Shown: one piece after another, positions 1-11,960 of the stretch
How positions within the stretch are numbered: position 1 is the stretch's first letter
Layout of the letters: each line of letters begins with the position of its first letter
DNA from: Artocarpus heterophyllus
Lineage: Eukaryota > Streptophyta > Magnoliopsida > Rosales > Moraceae
NCBI GenBank assembly: GCA_025403435.1
Contig: CM046340.1
Location: 28,032,210 to 28,096,209, forward strand
Direction of reading: 5' to 3'
Length of the DNA: 64,000 nt
Made by a program: the position numbers and the translations under genes
Notes under the pieces: generated by a model
What the model was told of the DNA's origin: nothing
What the model saw: the letters and a program-made list of their open reading frames with translations, nothing else
Databases searched by the model: none

Positions 1-784
1 ATTTATTAGATTGGTTGAAATTTGGAAGAATCAAATAATTCATGTCTATTTATTAGTTGAATTAATTTTATGATAAAATTGATTCAAGATAAACTTGTTG
101 AATTATTGGGATCGGATATTTCTTATCTATTTATCGGTTGATTTAATTTTAGATAACTTAGATCAAGATAAACTTTTAGAATTATTGGGAATTGATTTAT
201 TTTCTTAGAGATTATCAAGATAAAGTTGTTTTGATCAGATAACTTCTCTATTGGGTTATTTAATTAAAACTGAGACTTTATCCTATAGAATCTCGGGTGG
301 AAAATAAAAGATTCTCGAGATTTTTTATTCGACAGTTTGGCCAGTCAATGGACGTTTTTAGACTGTCAATGGGCGGCGTGCTTTTTCAATAATTGATGAC
401 TTATGTCGGATTTATTAGATTGGTTGAAATTTGGAAGAATCAAATAATTCATGTCTATTTATTAGTTGAATTAATTTTATGATAAAATTGATTCAAGATA
501 AACTTGTTGAATTATTGGGATCGGATAATTCTTTTTTGTTTATCGGTTGATTTAATTTTAGATAATTTAGATCAAGATAAACTTATAGAATTATTGGGAA
601 TTGATTTATTTTCTTAGAGATTATCTAGATAAAGTTGTTTTGATCGGATAACTTCTCTATTGGGTTATTTAAATTAAAACTAAGACTTTATCCTATAGAA
701 TCTCGGGTGGAAAATAAAATATTCTCAAGATTTTTTATTCGACAGTTCGGCCGGTCGATGGACCTGTTCAGACTGTCGATGGGG
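1..784 (+). repeat. ~411-bp tandem duplication inside the LTR
   Basis: The sequence from base 1 onward recurs from about base 412 with few differences (for example GATTGGTTGAAATTTGG at both places). The first copy ends within GACTGTCAATGGGC and the LTR restarts at GGCGTGCTTTTTC near 374, so the junction shares GGC. The other LTR of the same element and the LTRs of C, D and H carry this stretch once, so the duplication arose in this copy. Confidence 0.85.
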
Positions 785-940
785 CCTGTTCGGCCTACCG
801 ATCAAATGGTTTGGCCTGTCGATCAACGGAGGATAAGATCACGTATTTCCATGCAGATCTTATCAGATTTTGATCCGAATTTGATTCTGATCTAAATTTT
901 GAGACCTAATCTGATGATGACTGACCCTAGGACCAGCCTC

Positions 941-948
941 TATAAATA
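941..948 (+). promoter_or_regulatory. TATA box of element B 5' LTR
   Basis: TATAAATA follows a CCTC stretch and precedes GGGAGTGATTCTC. It is at the same place in every LTR of this family: TATAAACA in B's 3' LTR, TATAAATA in H, TATATAAA in C. This fits a Pol II core promoter that sets the U3/R border. The RNA start itself is inferred. Confidence 0.7.
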
Positions 949-1339
949 GGGAGTGATTCTCACAAGTTACTAAGATCAATTGAGAGATTAAGAGAGATAC
1001 TCTGCTAGTGAGAATCTAAAAGCTCCTTGGGAGCTTTTGTTCACAAATCACGAACACTTGCTTTGGGTTCTCTCGGTTGGTTGGAAGGAGAGTCATCTAC
1101 TGGAAGAACTATACGTGAGCCCACACTCACTCCAGTCATGGATAGAGAACAGTAAAGAAGACCAGTTGGTTGAGGCTCTTCTGGAACGTTACTTCTCTTC
1201 ACATTTTGCGAGAGTTCTTCGGCACACAAAGGTTAGTAAGATCTGGTTAATTTATGCATATAGCATGTCAAACTTGTGTTTTAGAAATTACTCTGATATA
1301 AAATTTTAAAATTCTGCTGCGCACTATTTTTCCAACAAT

Positions 1340-1352
1340 TGGTATCAGAGCC
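1340..1352 (+). other. Primer-binding site of element B
   Basis: TGGTATCAGAGCC starts two bases after the LTR end. It is complementary to the 3' end of plant initiator methionine tRNA, the usual primer of Ty1/copia minus-strand DNA synthesis. The same site occurs in C (39864-39876) and D (47556-47568, minus). Confidence 0.92.
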
Positions 1353-2994
1353 ATAGTTTTTACATAAATTTACAAGTTTGTGATCATATTATATGCATAA
1401 ATTTTGTGATCTTAATCTCTCCTATGCTTGAATTTAATTTTATAGAGAGTTGGCACTCTAATTTTCTATATAATTTTATGTTGTCATGGATTATATAGTG
1501 AATGTTTATTACTTAATTATGGTTGATTAAATTCTTATTTAATTATTTATTAATTAATTAATACTGGTTATGGTTCCTTAGAGATTAAAATATGTATCTA
1601 GGTTTTTCATGTAATTAGATGGCGGACTATCATCTCCGTCTAGGAATTATTATTTATTTTAAATTTGTAAGAATTTTGTAATTAAATAATTATTCAGAGA
1701 AGACAGGTCTAGAAGATTGATGATGATACTCCCAAGTATTTCTTGAGTCTCTATTTTTATGTTTTTCAATTGCTGTAAAACAAAATTGATGAATTGCATT
1801 AAAAATTGTATTTTGTGGAATGGAGATTTCTGCTCGGTCGGCATGCCAAACCTCATAGTTCGGCAGGCCGATGGTTGCAGATCGGCAGGCCAGACTTGTG
1901 GTTCGATAGGCCATCAGTGGGGCAGAAATCAGGGGGCTCTGGAGGTAGGCTGAACTTTCATGAATTGGCAGGCCGATGGAGCATGAACGACAGGCCGATC
2001 ACCAAGATCGGCCTGCCAATCGAGAGCTAGAAAACTTCCAGAAAAGGTGCAATTTTTTCCAATGTAGTTTTAATTTTATTTTTAGGACAATTCTGAGAAA
2101 CATTAAATTTGGATGTGACCGAAAATATGAAGTATTCAATTCATACAAGATTGAAGACTTGAAGATGGATATTACATAAAGAAAGATACAGCTTGAGGAT
2201 TCAAGGCTGAAGAATCGATAATATGTCTCGATTATTCTCTTGTAATCTTAGTTTTCTATTATCTAGGGTGGAGCCATAATATTACGGTTATTATTATTAT
2301 TTTACTTGTAGCTTTGCTTGATTGCTTTGCTTATCTGCATTATAATATGATTTGCCAAATATATTGATAACATGTCATATAGAATAGGAAGTGCCGCTCA
2401 TATTAAAATTGTTCATGCATATTCTTAAAATAAAACCTTAATTTCAAAAGATTTAGTGAGAGATGGTTTTCGAAGAGAGGACCTAAGGCCTCCATCGTTG
2501 GTCCATAGGCAGAACATGGTGGTCCCGACCCCTAGGAAGGGATTTCTATCATGTACCAGATTGGATCTCTGAAAGCATAAGGTATTTTAGCATGATTTAT
2601 GGTTGCACAACCCTAGGTGGTGATTATAAATCATGGATAAAATATTGAAACGATGGTTATACACTCACGTTAATTTTATTATTAACCTCCCCTAGGAGCT
2701 CTGTTAATAAAATTAATGGCCAAATAAATGATTATTAATATATGCTGGATCATATGGGTCCTGGATGGCATATATTAATTAGGAGGGGATCTGTGTTCCT
2801 GATTGAATTTGGCATGACTCCCCTAGGAGATTGTTGAATTCTAAATTGGAAATTATCATTGTAAGGTTGTGATATTTTCACGGTTTTGACACATAAACAC
2901 ATTTGTATGATTCTTACATGATTGTGTTATCTTACTAAATTATTATTATATGTTTGCTTATGTTTGGTATATGATTCTTTATTGTAGATTAAAA
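1353..2994 (+). other. Untranslated leader of element B
   Basis: About 1.6 kb lies between the primer site and the gag start. No coding region is recognisable. A GC-rich cluster at 1836-2024 holds repeated TCGGCAGGCCGA-like dyads, sharply different from the AT-rich surroundings. The same leader layout occurs in C (49591-51185) and D (45910-47553). A packaging or regulatory role is possible but not shown. Confidence 0.75.
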
Positions 2995-3876
2995 ATGTTT
3001 AAAAATGCTTTATCATCGATACTTGACAAAAACCTATTAACCGGTGAGAACTATAATGATTGGAAACGGAACCTGAATATCATCCTGTTCTTTGAGAAAC
3101 TAAAATATGTACTGACAACCCCTTGTCCTCCCGAGCCTACGGGAGACTCAACTAATGAGCAATTCCAAGTGTATGATCATTGGAAAGATGCTAATGATCA
3201 GGCCCGCTGCTATGTTATGGCTAGCATGAACAATGTGCTACAGGCTAAACATCAGGATTATGAGACTGCAAAGTAGATCTTGGATAATCTTGAAGATATG
3301 TTTGGAGGCCAAGCCATAACAAAGTAGCAAGGGCCACTTCAAAAACTTCTAAACTGTAGACAGAGGTCGGGGACATCTGTAAAGGAGCATATGATGTTGG
3401 CCATGGGTTACCTTGCTAAGGCTCAAACAAATGGAGCCGACATCGATACTGAAACTCAAACGACTGTGGTCTTTGAGACTCTGTCTAACGAATTTATTCT
3501 GTTTAGAGCTACATTTAATTTAAGCAATAGATGGGATATGACCTTAACAGAACTGCTGAAACAGTTACAGGAGTTTGAACTACAGATCAGGGAGTCTCCT
3601 ACGGGTGGTCAGGCCAACATGGTAGCTGCTTTTGGTTCCAATCCTAACTCTGGGAATGGAAAGAAGCAACAGGCCAAGAATGGGAAGTCTTCTATTTCTG
3701 CTACCACCAAAAGTAAGAACAAGAAGAAGAAGAAGAACCCAAAGAAGCTTAAGTGCTTCTTCTATGGAAAGGTAGGACATATCAAGAAGCATTGTAAAGA
3801 TTTCCTTTCCAAAGGAGGTAGGTGTGATCTTCTATATTTAGAAACTTGTTTGGTTGAGGAATCCAGTGACATTTGA
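2995..3876 (+). pseudogene. gag: gag of copia element B (broken)
   Basis: This is the capsid/nucleocapsid part of the Ty1/copia polyprotein. The ATG at 2995 is preferred to an upstream in-frame ATG at 2950, because D starts at the equivalent codon with MSKNALSSILD. Visible pieces are an N-terminal LTGENYNDWKRNL block, a basic lysine-rich stretch, and a CCHC-like knuckle at about 3751-3795. In the knuckle the second Cys is Tyr (CFFYGKVGHIKKHC). In-frame stops lie at 3274 (CAG to TAG) and about 3327, and a TGG to TGA change at 3874 ends the frame before protease. The reading frame stays the same into pol, as usual for copia's single gag-pol frame. Confidence 0.9.
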
Positions 3877-5267
3877 GTCATAGATTCCGGTGCAACTAAT
3901 CATATTTGTGCTTCTCTGTAGGGGTTCAAAGAAACGAGAAGTCTGCTCCAAGAGGACTTCACGCTTCGGATGGGCGATGGATCCTTGGTCTCAGCGGAAG
4001 CAGTGGGAGACGTCCATCTTTATTTTGATAATTATAGGAATTTATTTTTGCAAGATTGTTTTTATGTTCCTAAATTTAAAAGGAATTTAAATTCTGTATC
4101 TTGTTTATTTAAAGACTCCTACTTGGTTTCTTTTAATGATAAACTGGTGATTCGTAAAAACAAATCTTTTATTTGTTCTAGATGGATGCAAAATAATCTA
4201 TATTTTATCAAACCTAAGATGGACTTATTGCTTAATGCTGAGATGAATGATAATAACTCCAAAAGACTTAAAACTTCTCACTCTAATGAGACTTATCTTT
4301 GGCATTTGCACCTTGGTCATATTAACCTAAGTAGGATTCAAAGGTTAATAAAGGATGGACTTTTAAGTCACTTAAGGGTGGAAGCTATACCTCAATGTGA
4401 ATCTTGTTTGGAAGGTAAAATAACCAAAAGACCATATGGGTCTAAGAGCAATAGGGCCGAAGGGGTTCTAGAACTTATGCATAGTGATGTTTACAGACCG
4501 ATGAACATCCGAGCACGAGAAAGGTATGAGTACTTTGTCACTTTTATTAACTGTTACTCAAGATATGGGTATGTGTACCTGGTGCACCACAAAAGCGAAA
4601 CTTTTCACAAGTTCAGGGAGTTTCGAGCTAAAGTGGAAAAGCAATTGGGTAGACCCATAAAAGCACTTCGATCAGATCGATGTGGGGAATACCTTTCTGA
4701 TGAGTTCTTGAAACACTTATTAGAGAATGGGATTTATCCCATTTGACTGCGTCGGGCACTCTGCAACAGAATGGGATAGCAGAGAGAAGAAATAGGACTT
4801 TGTTGGACATGATTAGGTCCATGATGAGTTATTCATTATTGCCTTTATCCTTTTGGGGATATGCACTACAAACCGCATGTTATCTTTTGAACAATGTGCC
4901 TTCAAAATCAGTCCCTAGAACTCCTCACGAGTTGTGGACGGGTAGGAAGACATCCTTAAACCATATTCGTATATGGGGATGTTTGGCTCATGTTCTGTTT
5001 AAGGATCCGAATAAGTTGGAAGCACATTCAAAAGTTTACGTGTTTGTAGGATATCTAAAAGGAACTAAATGGGGTTATTTCTATAACCCAAAGGAAAATA
5101 AAGTTGTGGTTTCAACTAATGCAACTTTCCTTGAGGAGAGTAACATGGATGACTTTAAACCTCGAAGCAAAGTGGTGCTTGAGGAGTTAAGGAGTGATCC
5201 AATTACTCTGGAGGTTCCAAATGAAACCATTTCTATCGGTGTAGAAAAACTAAACAAACCTGAATAA
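3877..5267 (+). pseudogene. pol: protease and integrase of copia element B (broken)
   Basis: It opens with the aspartic protease motif VIDSGATNH at about 3877. The integrase zinc region (WHLHLGH, then CESCLEG) and core follow, with HSDV, LRSDRCGEY and [11 protein letters not shown] giving the D, D, E positions. A stop lies in the protease (CAG to TAG near 3918). One T is lost from a T run near 4735, shifting the frame, and the second frame continues to a CAA to TAA stop at 5265. The order protease, integrase, RT, RNase H identifies Ty1/copia rather than Ty3/gypsy. Not functional. Confidence 0.9.
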
Positions 5268-6240
5268 CAACCTCAGAGGCTTCGGCGTAGTGGGAGGATT
5301 GGGCGTCAACCTAAGACATATATGTTCAATGGGGAGGTCTTCTTGGTTGAACTGGATGAACATGATAGGGATCCTTATACTTACGTAGAAGCTATGGAGG
5401 ATATTGATTCAAAACTCTAGACAAAGGCCATGAACATTGAGATGAAGTCTATGGAGACTAATCAGGTCTGGGAGCTTGTGGATCTTCCTAGAGGGGTAAA
5501 ACCCATAGGGTGTAAGTGGATCTACAAGAGGAAAAGATGAGTGGATGGAAAGGTCGAAACCTTTAAGGCTAAACTGGTAGCTAAGGGTTATATGCAAAAG
5601 GAAGGAATCGATTATGAGGAAACCTTTTCGCCTGTAGTAGTGCTTAAGTCCATCCAGATTCTCTTGTCCATAGCTGCCACTCTCGACTACAAGATTTGAT
5701 AGATGGATGTCAAGACGATTATTCTGAATGGCTATCTTGATGAGTCCATTTATATGGAACAACCAGTTTGGCAATGACATTGGGGCATTGTCATCGGGCA
5801 TTGGCAAAGATAGGAAGGCGGTTTTTCTACTGCTCTATGTAGATGACATTCTGCTAATTGGCAACGACATTGGGGCATTGTCATCGGTCAAATTATGGTT
5901 GACCAAGCAGTTTGATATGAAGGACTTGGGTGAGGCTAATTTTGTTCTCGGTATCCAGATATTTCAGGATAGGAAGAACAAAATGATAGCTTTGTCACAA
6001 GCCGGCTACATAGATAAAATTCTCAAGAGGCTTGCAATGTAGGATTCCAAGAAAGGTGGGCAACCATCTAGGTTTAGAATTACTCTTTCTAAGAATGACT
6101 CTCCAAAGTCTTATGAAGAAAGAGAATAAATGAAGAAGGTGCCTTATGCTTCGGCAGTGGGTAGTCTTATGTATGCCATGCTTTGCACACGACCGGATAT
6201 TAGTTATGTGGTTGGGATTGTAAGTCGATTTTAGGCAGAT
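5268..6240 (+). pseudogene. pol: reverse transcriptase of copia element B, with internal deletion
   Basis: The RT N-terminus ([28 protein letters not shown]) and the catalytic LLYVDDILL box are present. Between them about 168 bp found in C (53922-54089) is missing. It is replaced at about 5765-5810 by a filler that copies the sequence just downstream (TTGGCAACGACATTGGGGC, 5859 onward). Further stops lie at about 5418, 5538 and 5697, several of them TGG or CAA changed to a stop. Not functional. Confidence 0.88.
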
Positions 6241-6824
6241 CAGGACCGAACCATTGGGTTGCGGTAAAGCATATTTTCAATTACCTGAGAAGGACTCGAG
6301 GGTATATGCTTGTATATACGGGTGAGGACCTGACTCCTCTAGGATATACTGACTCGGATTTTCAATCCTGTCTGGATTCTAGGAAATCGACTTTGGGTTT
6401 TATGTTTACTCTGGGTGGTGGTGCCATTAGTTGGAGAAGTGCTAAGCAAGATTGTACTTCGGATTCAACGATGGAGGCTGAGTATGTGACAGCTAGTGAT
6501 GCTTTGAAAGAAGCAGTGTAGCTCCCCAAGTTTCTTGGGGATCTTGAGGTAGTTCCTGGCATAGATAAAGTGGTATCACTGTACTGTGATAACAGTGCGG
6601 CGGTAGCCAATGCTAACGAACCAAGATTTCACAAGAAGAGTAAGCATATTGATCAAAAGTATCATGTGATAAACGACTTCGTTGAGGGCGGGCATGTCAC
6701 GGTGTGCAAGATCGCATCAGAGGACAATTTAGCTGATCTATTTATGAAGACACTTACTGGAAGAGTCTTCGAGAGGCATGTGGAAGCTATGGGGATGCGA
6801 GATTTGTCTTATTTACTCACTTAG
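6241..6824 (+). pseudogene. pol: RNase H of copia element B (broken)
   Basis: The frame shifts by one base near 6240. RNase H then follows with YTDSDF, STMEAEYV and YCDNSAAV, the three acidic positions of the copia RNase H, and ends at a TAG at 6822. One internal stop lies at about 6519 (TGG to TAG). The polypurine tract GCAAGTGAGAGAT (6826-6838) and the 3' LTR follow directly. Confidence 0.88.
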
Positions 6825-6838
6825 TGCAAGTGAGAGAT

Positions 6839-8828
6839 TGTTAGACATGTATGCCCTAAGGAGTAAAAATGTAATAAGTTTTTGAAGACATTTTTATCAA
6901 TCAAGAATTTATTCATTATTTATATACCAAATCTTGCCCTCTTTACATTCATATTTGTTGAATGTATGTTAAACAAACAGTAGTCTGAGACTGTCAGTCT
7001 AAACCTTAAGAATTGGGCATATGATGGACGGATTATGCGAAAGATATGATTCTTAAGGTGATGGTCTAAATCATACGATCCACAATCGAGGGAATAAAGT
7101 TGGGCGCTTTATTTATGTAAAGATTGTTATGTTGTCTATATCCCTTTTGGGAGATGGTTTGTCTTGACCATCGGAGGTGGACTCAGTGAATAGAAACATT
7201 GGCACGTTGTCATAAGTGATGATGTGTTGGATCGGGACATAAAGTGAATTGAATTGGATTAATAATTCTATCTCGACAAATCGATTCACTTTAGATAATC
7301 ATTTGTGTTGTATCTTGATCCTAAGATGAATAGTGGGCCCGTTGTCTTGGCTTGTGTCTTTTGATGTACCAAAGGGTGACACCCACATCTTAATAGTGGT
7401 ATGCATGCCGGTATGTTGGAGGCATGACTCATGATAGCGTAGACCTGTTATTCATAGATATGGAATCCATAGCTTCTCTTTAGGAGTAATGATATCCTCT
7501 TATATGTGTTATCCTGTAATTGGAAAACTAGAGCGCTCAACCATTTGGATACATAGGTGTAACCGAATGGTATACTGTCATTGGATATTAAGTTTTCTGA
7601 TGGTGAGATAATGGAACGTAAGATAAAAATAATCGAAAAGGTAAGATAGAACTTGTCCTTAAGCCGATTATGGATTATCATATGGGGATACAATACACTA
7701 TGATATGTCATGGAGACTTAGCTATACGAGCTTCATAATTCTATGTAGTTCGAGAGTGCAGCTCCCAGCTTTTAGTAGAGTAGCGTTGGAGTTGATAATT
7801 ATGAAATGTATATATGAGATATTGGGTTTCATAATTATCAGGTGCTTGAACTATATAGGTCCATTTGGTCCCCTTTGCTAGCTCACAACATCCTGCAACG
7901 ATACGGCGTGCTTTTGCAATAATTGATGACTTATGTCGGATTTATTAGATTGGTTGAAATTTAAAAGAATCAAATAATTTATGTCCGTTTATTAGTTGAA
8001 TTAATTTTATGATAAAAATGATTCAAGATAAACTTGTTGAATTATTGGGATCGGATAATTCTTATCTGTTTATCGGTTGATTTAATTTTAGATAACTTAG
8101 ATTAAGATAAACTTATAGAATTATTTGGAATTGATTTATTTTCTTAGAGATTATCTAGATAAATTTGTTTTGATAAGATAACTTCTCTATTGGGTTATTT
8201 GAATTAAAACTGAGACTTTATCCTATAGAATCTTGGGTGGAAAATAAAAGATTCGTGAGATTTTTTATTCGGTAGTTTGGCCTGCTGATGGACGTGTTCG
8301 GACTACCGATAGGGCCTGTTCGGCTTGTCGATCAGCAGAGGATAAGGTCACACGTTTCCATGCAATCTTATCAAATACTGATCCAAATCTGATTCTAATC
8401 TGATGAGGACTGACCCTAGGACCAACCTCTATAAACAGGGAGTGATTCTCTCAAGTTACTGAGATCAGTTGAGAGATTAAGAGAGATACTTTGCTAGTGA
8501 TAATCTAAAAGCTCCCTGAGAGCTTTTGTTCACAAATCACAAACACTTGCTTTATGTTCTCTCGATTGGTTGGAAGGAGAGTCATCTAGTGGCAGAGCTG
8601 TACGTGTGAGCCCACACTCACTCCTATCGTGGATAGAGAATAGCAAAGAAGACTAGTTGGTTGAGGCTCTTCTGGAACATTACTTCTCTTCACGTTTTGC
8701 GAGAGTTCTTCGGCACACAAAGGTTAGTAAGATCTGGTTAATTTATGCATATAGCATGACAAACTTGTGTTTTGGAAATTACTCTGATGTAAAATTTTAA
8801 AATTCCACTGCGCACTATTTTTCCAACA
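6839..8828 (+). repeat. 3' LTR of copia element B
   Basis: It begins TGTTAGACATG after the polypurine tract and ends TTTTTCCAACA (about 1990 bp), with canonical TG...CA ends. It interrupts the inverted LTR of element A, which resumes at 8829. It holds a weakened TATA (TATAAACA, about 8431), GC-rich dyads at about 8270-8335, and an 87-codon antisense frame at 7448-7711. Confidence 0.93.
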
Positions 8829-8933
8829 CATAAAGAATATAACATTTGATATATGAAAATAATAAACTCTTTATTGATTAAATGTCTCCACAAGCTATTA
8901 CATCATTTAAGCCTTAGGACACCTAGTCTAACA
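8829..8933 (-). repeat. 3' LTR remnant of copia element A
   Basis: This is the inverted first ~105 bp of the copia LTR. It reads on the minus strand from TGTTAGACT at 8933, next to the polypurine tract at 8934-8946. It is cut at 8829 where element B inserted, so the rest should lie left of the window. It aligns well with A's other LTR end at 29490-29574. Confidence 0.85.
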
Positions 8934-11900
8934 ATCTTCCACTTGCCCTAAATGAGTAAATATGACATGTTTAGCATCCCTATAGCTTCTACGTGCTTTT
9001 TAAAAGCCTTCATCAACAATGTCTTCGTGAAAAAATCAGTTATATTGTCCTCAAACACGATCTTGTGTGCTGCAACATCTCCACCCTAAATGAAATCCTT
9101 TATCACATGATACTTTGGATGTATGTTTTTATTTTTCTTGTGAATTCTTGGTTCCTTAGCATTAGTATCGTTACAGTGTTATCACAATTCAATGACATTG
9201 GCTTATCCATACTAGGAACTACCTTAGGAACCCTAAAGAACTTATGGCGTCACATAGCTTCTTTCGATACTTCACTAGTTGCTACATACTCGGCCTCCAT
9301 CATTGAATCTGAAGTGCAATCCTTCTTGACACTTCACTAAACAATGGCACCTCCTCCTAGAGTAAACACAAAACCTGAAGTCAATCTTCTCAAATCTAAA
9401 CAAATTGAAAATTTGAATCAGTGTATTTAAGAAGTGTTAGATTCTCACTAGAATACAATAGCATATGACCTCTAGTCCTTCTTAGATACTTGAAAATATG
9501 CTTGACCGCAACCGAAAGGTTTAGCCCTAGATTCGACTAAAATCGACTCACTATCTCGATTGCATAACATATGTAGGTCACATGCAAAGCATAGCATACA
9601 TGAGACTACCTACTATCGAGACATAAGGTACGTTCTTCATGTATTCTTTTCTTTCATTAGACTTTAAAGAGTCTCTTTTCGAAAAAGTAATTCCAGACCT
9701 AGATTGTTGCCCACCTTTCTTAGAATTTTGCATTGCATACTTCTCGAGAATCTTATCTATGTAGATGGCTCGGGATAAAGCTATTATTTTGTTCTTCCTA
9801 TCTCAAAAAATTTGGAACATAATTAGCATCACCTAAGTCCTCCATGTCAAACTGCTTAGTCAAACATAATTGAACCGATGACAATGCCCTAATGTCATTG
9901 CCAACAAGAAGAATGTCATCTACATAGAGCAATAGAAAATCCACTTTCTCATCCTTAATGTGTTTGTAAACAAATAGTTTGTCCTTAGTTTGTTCAAACC
10001 TATAAGTCTTGACTACTTGATCAAATCTTATGTTCCAAGAAAGGGAAGCTTGCTTAAGTCCATAAAGAGACTTTAGCCGCTTATAGACCTTATTCTCTTG
10101 ACCTTTAGCTTTGAACCCTACTGGCTATACCATATATATGGTCTCATCAAGATTGTCATTTAGAAAGGCCATCTTGACATCTATTTTTCAAATCTTGTAA
10201 TCGAGAGCTGCAGCAATAGACAAAAGAATGCGAATGGACTTAAGCATGGCTATAGGCAAAAAGGTTTTCTCGTAATGGAATCCTTCCTTTTACATGTATC
10301 CCTTTGTTACTAGTCTAGCTTTATAGGTTTTGATTTTCCCATCTGCTCCTCTCTTTCTCTTGTATACCCGTTTGCACCCTATGGTTTTTACCACTTCGGG
10401 AAGATCTACAAGCTCTAAGACTTGATTAGTCTACATAGACTTTATCTCAATGTTCATAGCTTCTGTCTATAGCTTTGAATTAACATCCTTAGTAGCTTCT
10501 TTGTAAGTGTAAGGATCCCTATCATGTTCAACCAGTTTAGCCAAGTAAGCTTCTCTATTGAACATATACCTTTTAGGTTGATGCCTGATCCTCCTACTAC
10601 GCCAAAGTTTCCTAGGTTGTTGTTCGGTCAGTTTTTCTACATCGATTGGATTGGTCTCAGCCAAAACCCCTGAAGTGATCAAATCAGACACTAACTCTCG
10701 AGTACCACTAGACTACGAGGCTTAAAATCGTTTGTGTAACTTTCCTCAAGGAAAGTCATATTCGTTGAAACCATAGCTTTATTTTTTTTTTTTCTTGGGT
10801 TATAAAAATAACCCCATTTAGTCCCTTTTGGATATCCTATAAACGTGCACACTTCCAAACATACTTCTAACTTATTTGCTTCCTTATCCAAGACATTAGC
10901 AGGACATCCTCATATACGAATATGGTTTAAGGATGTCTTTCTACCCATCCACAACTTGTGAGGAGTCTTAGAAATCAATTTTGAAGGCACCTTGTTTAAA
11001 AGATAGCATGCGGTTTGTATGTCAAATAACTCATTATAGACCTAACCATGTCCAACAAAGTCCTATTTCTTCTTTCAGCTACACCATTCTGCTGTAGAGT
11101 ACCTGGCGCTATCAAATGAGATAAAATCTTATTCTCTAATAAGTGTCCTAAGAACTAATCAGGGAAGTGTTCACTACCTCAACTGGATTGAAATGCCTTT
11201 GTGAGTTTACCTAATTGCTTTTCCGCTTTAGCTCGAAACTCCCTAAACTTGTTAAAAGTTTTGCTTTTATGATGCATTAAGTAAACATACTTATATCTTG
11301 AGTAATTATCAATAAAAGTGACAAAATACTCATACCCTCCTTGCTCCTTAATGTTCATGGGATCACAAACAGCACTATGCATAAGTTCTATAACCCCTTC
11401 TACTCAATTGCCCTTAGACCCAAGTGGTCTTTTGGTTAGTTTTCTCTCCAACCAAGATTGACATTGTGGTATGGATTCCATCTCTAAATGACTTAAAAAT
11501 CAATCCCTTACCAACCTTTGAATCCTATTCAGGCTAACATGACCTGATTGCAAGGGCCAAAGATAAGTCTTATTAGAGTGAGAAGTTTTAAGTCTTTTAG
11601 AGTTATCATTAATCTTAGTGTTAACCAGTGAGCCCGTCTTAGGTTTGATAAAATATAGGTTGTTTTGCATCCATCCAGTATAGAAAAAGATTTGTTTTTA
11701 CGAATCACAAATTTATTATTAAAAGAAACTGAATAAGAGTCTTTAAATAAACAAGCAACAGAAATTCCTTTTAAGTTTAGAAACATAAAAATAACCTCTC
11801 AAAACTAAGCTCCTATAACTATCAAAATAAAGATGGGTGTCTCCAACTACTTTAGCCAACACTAAATATCCATTGCCCATCCAAAGCGTGAAGTGACCAT

Positions 11901-11960
11901 GTAGTAGACTTCTTGTTTCCTTGAACCCCTACAAAGAAACACAAATCGCTCTAGAATCTA
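8934..11960 (-). pseudogene. pol: pol of copia element A, heavily decayed
   Basis: Read on the minus strand this holds integrase pieces ([19 protein letters not shown] at 11179-11382), the integrase-RT linker (10467-10891), RT with DVKMAFLN near 10150 and an intact LLYVDDILL near 9905-9925, and RNase H down to about 8950. Many stops and frameshifts interrupt every domain. A is more decayed than B, C or D, which fits its place as the host into which B and J later inserted. Confidence 0.85.

Larger units (their letters stand above)
1..1337 (+). repeat. 5' LTR of copia element B (left end outside window)
   Basis: This is the U3-R-U5 part of the long terminal repeat of plus-strand copia element B. 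It matches the 3' LTR at 6839-8828 and ends in TCCAACA immediately before the primer-binding site. The first part of the LTR lies left of the window. A roughly 411-bp stretch is present twice in tandem (1-373 and 374-784), which the 3' LTR does not show. A TATA box lies at 941-948, with short GC-rich TCGGC/GCCGA-type dyads at 740-828 upstream of it. The LTR would supply promoter and polyadenylation signals for the element RNA. Confidence 0.9.

Noticed and set aside
5409..5807. 132-codon minus-strand frame in element B
   Set aside because: It is the reverse of the RT coding region and recurs as a shadow in D (43310-43498); no independent support.
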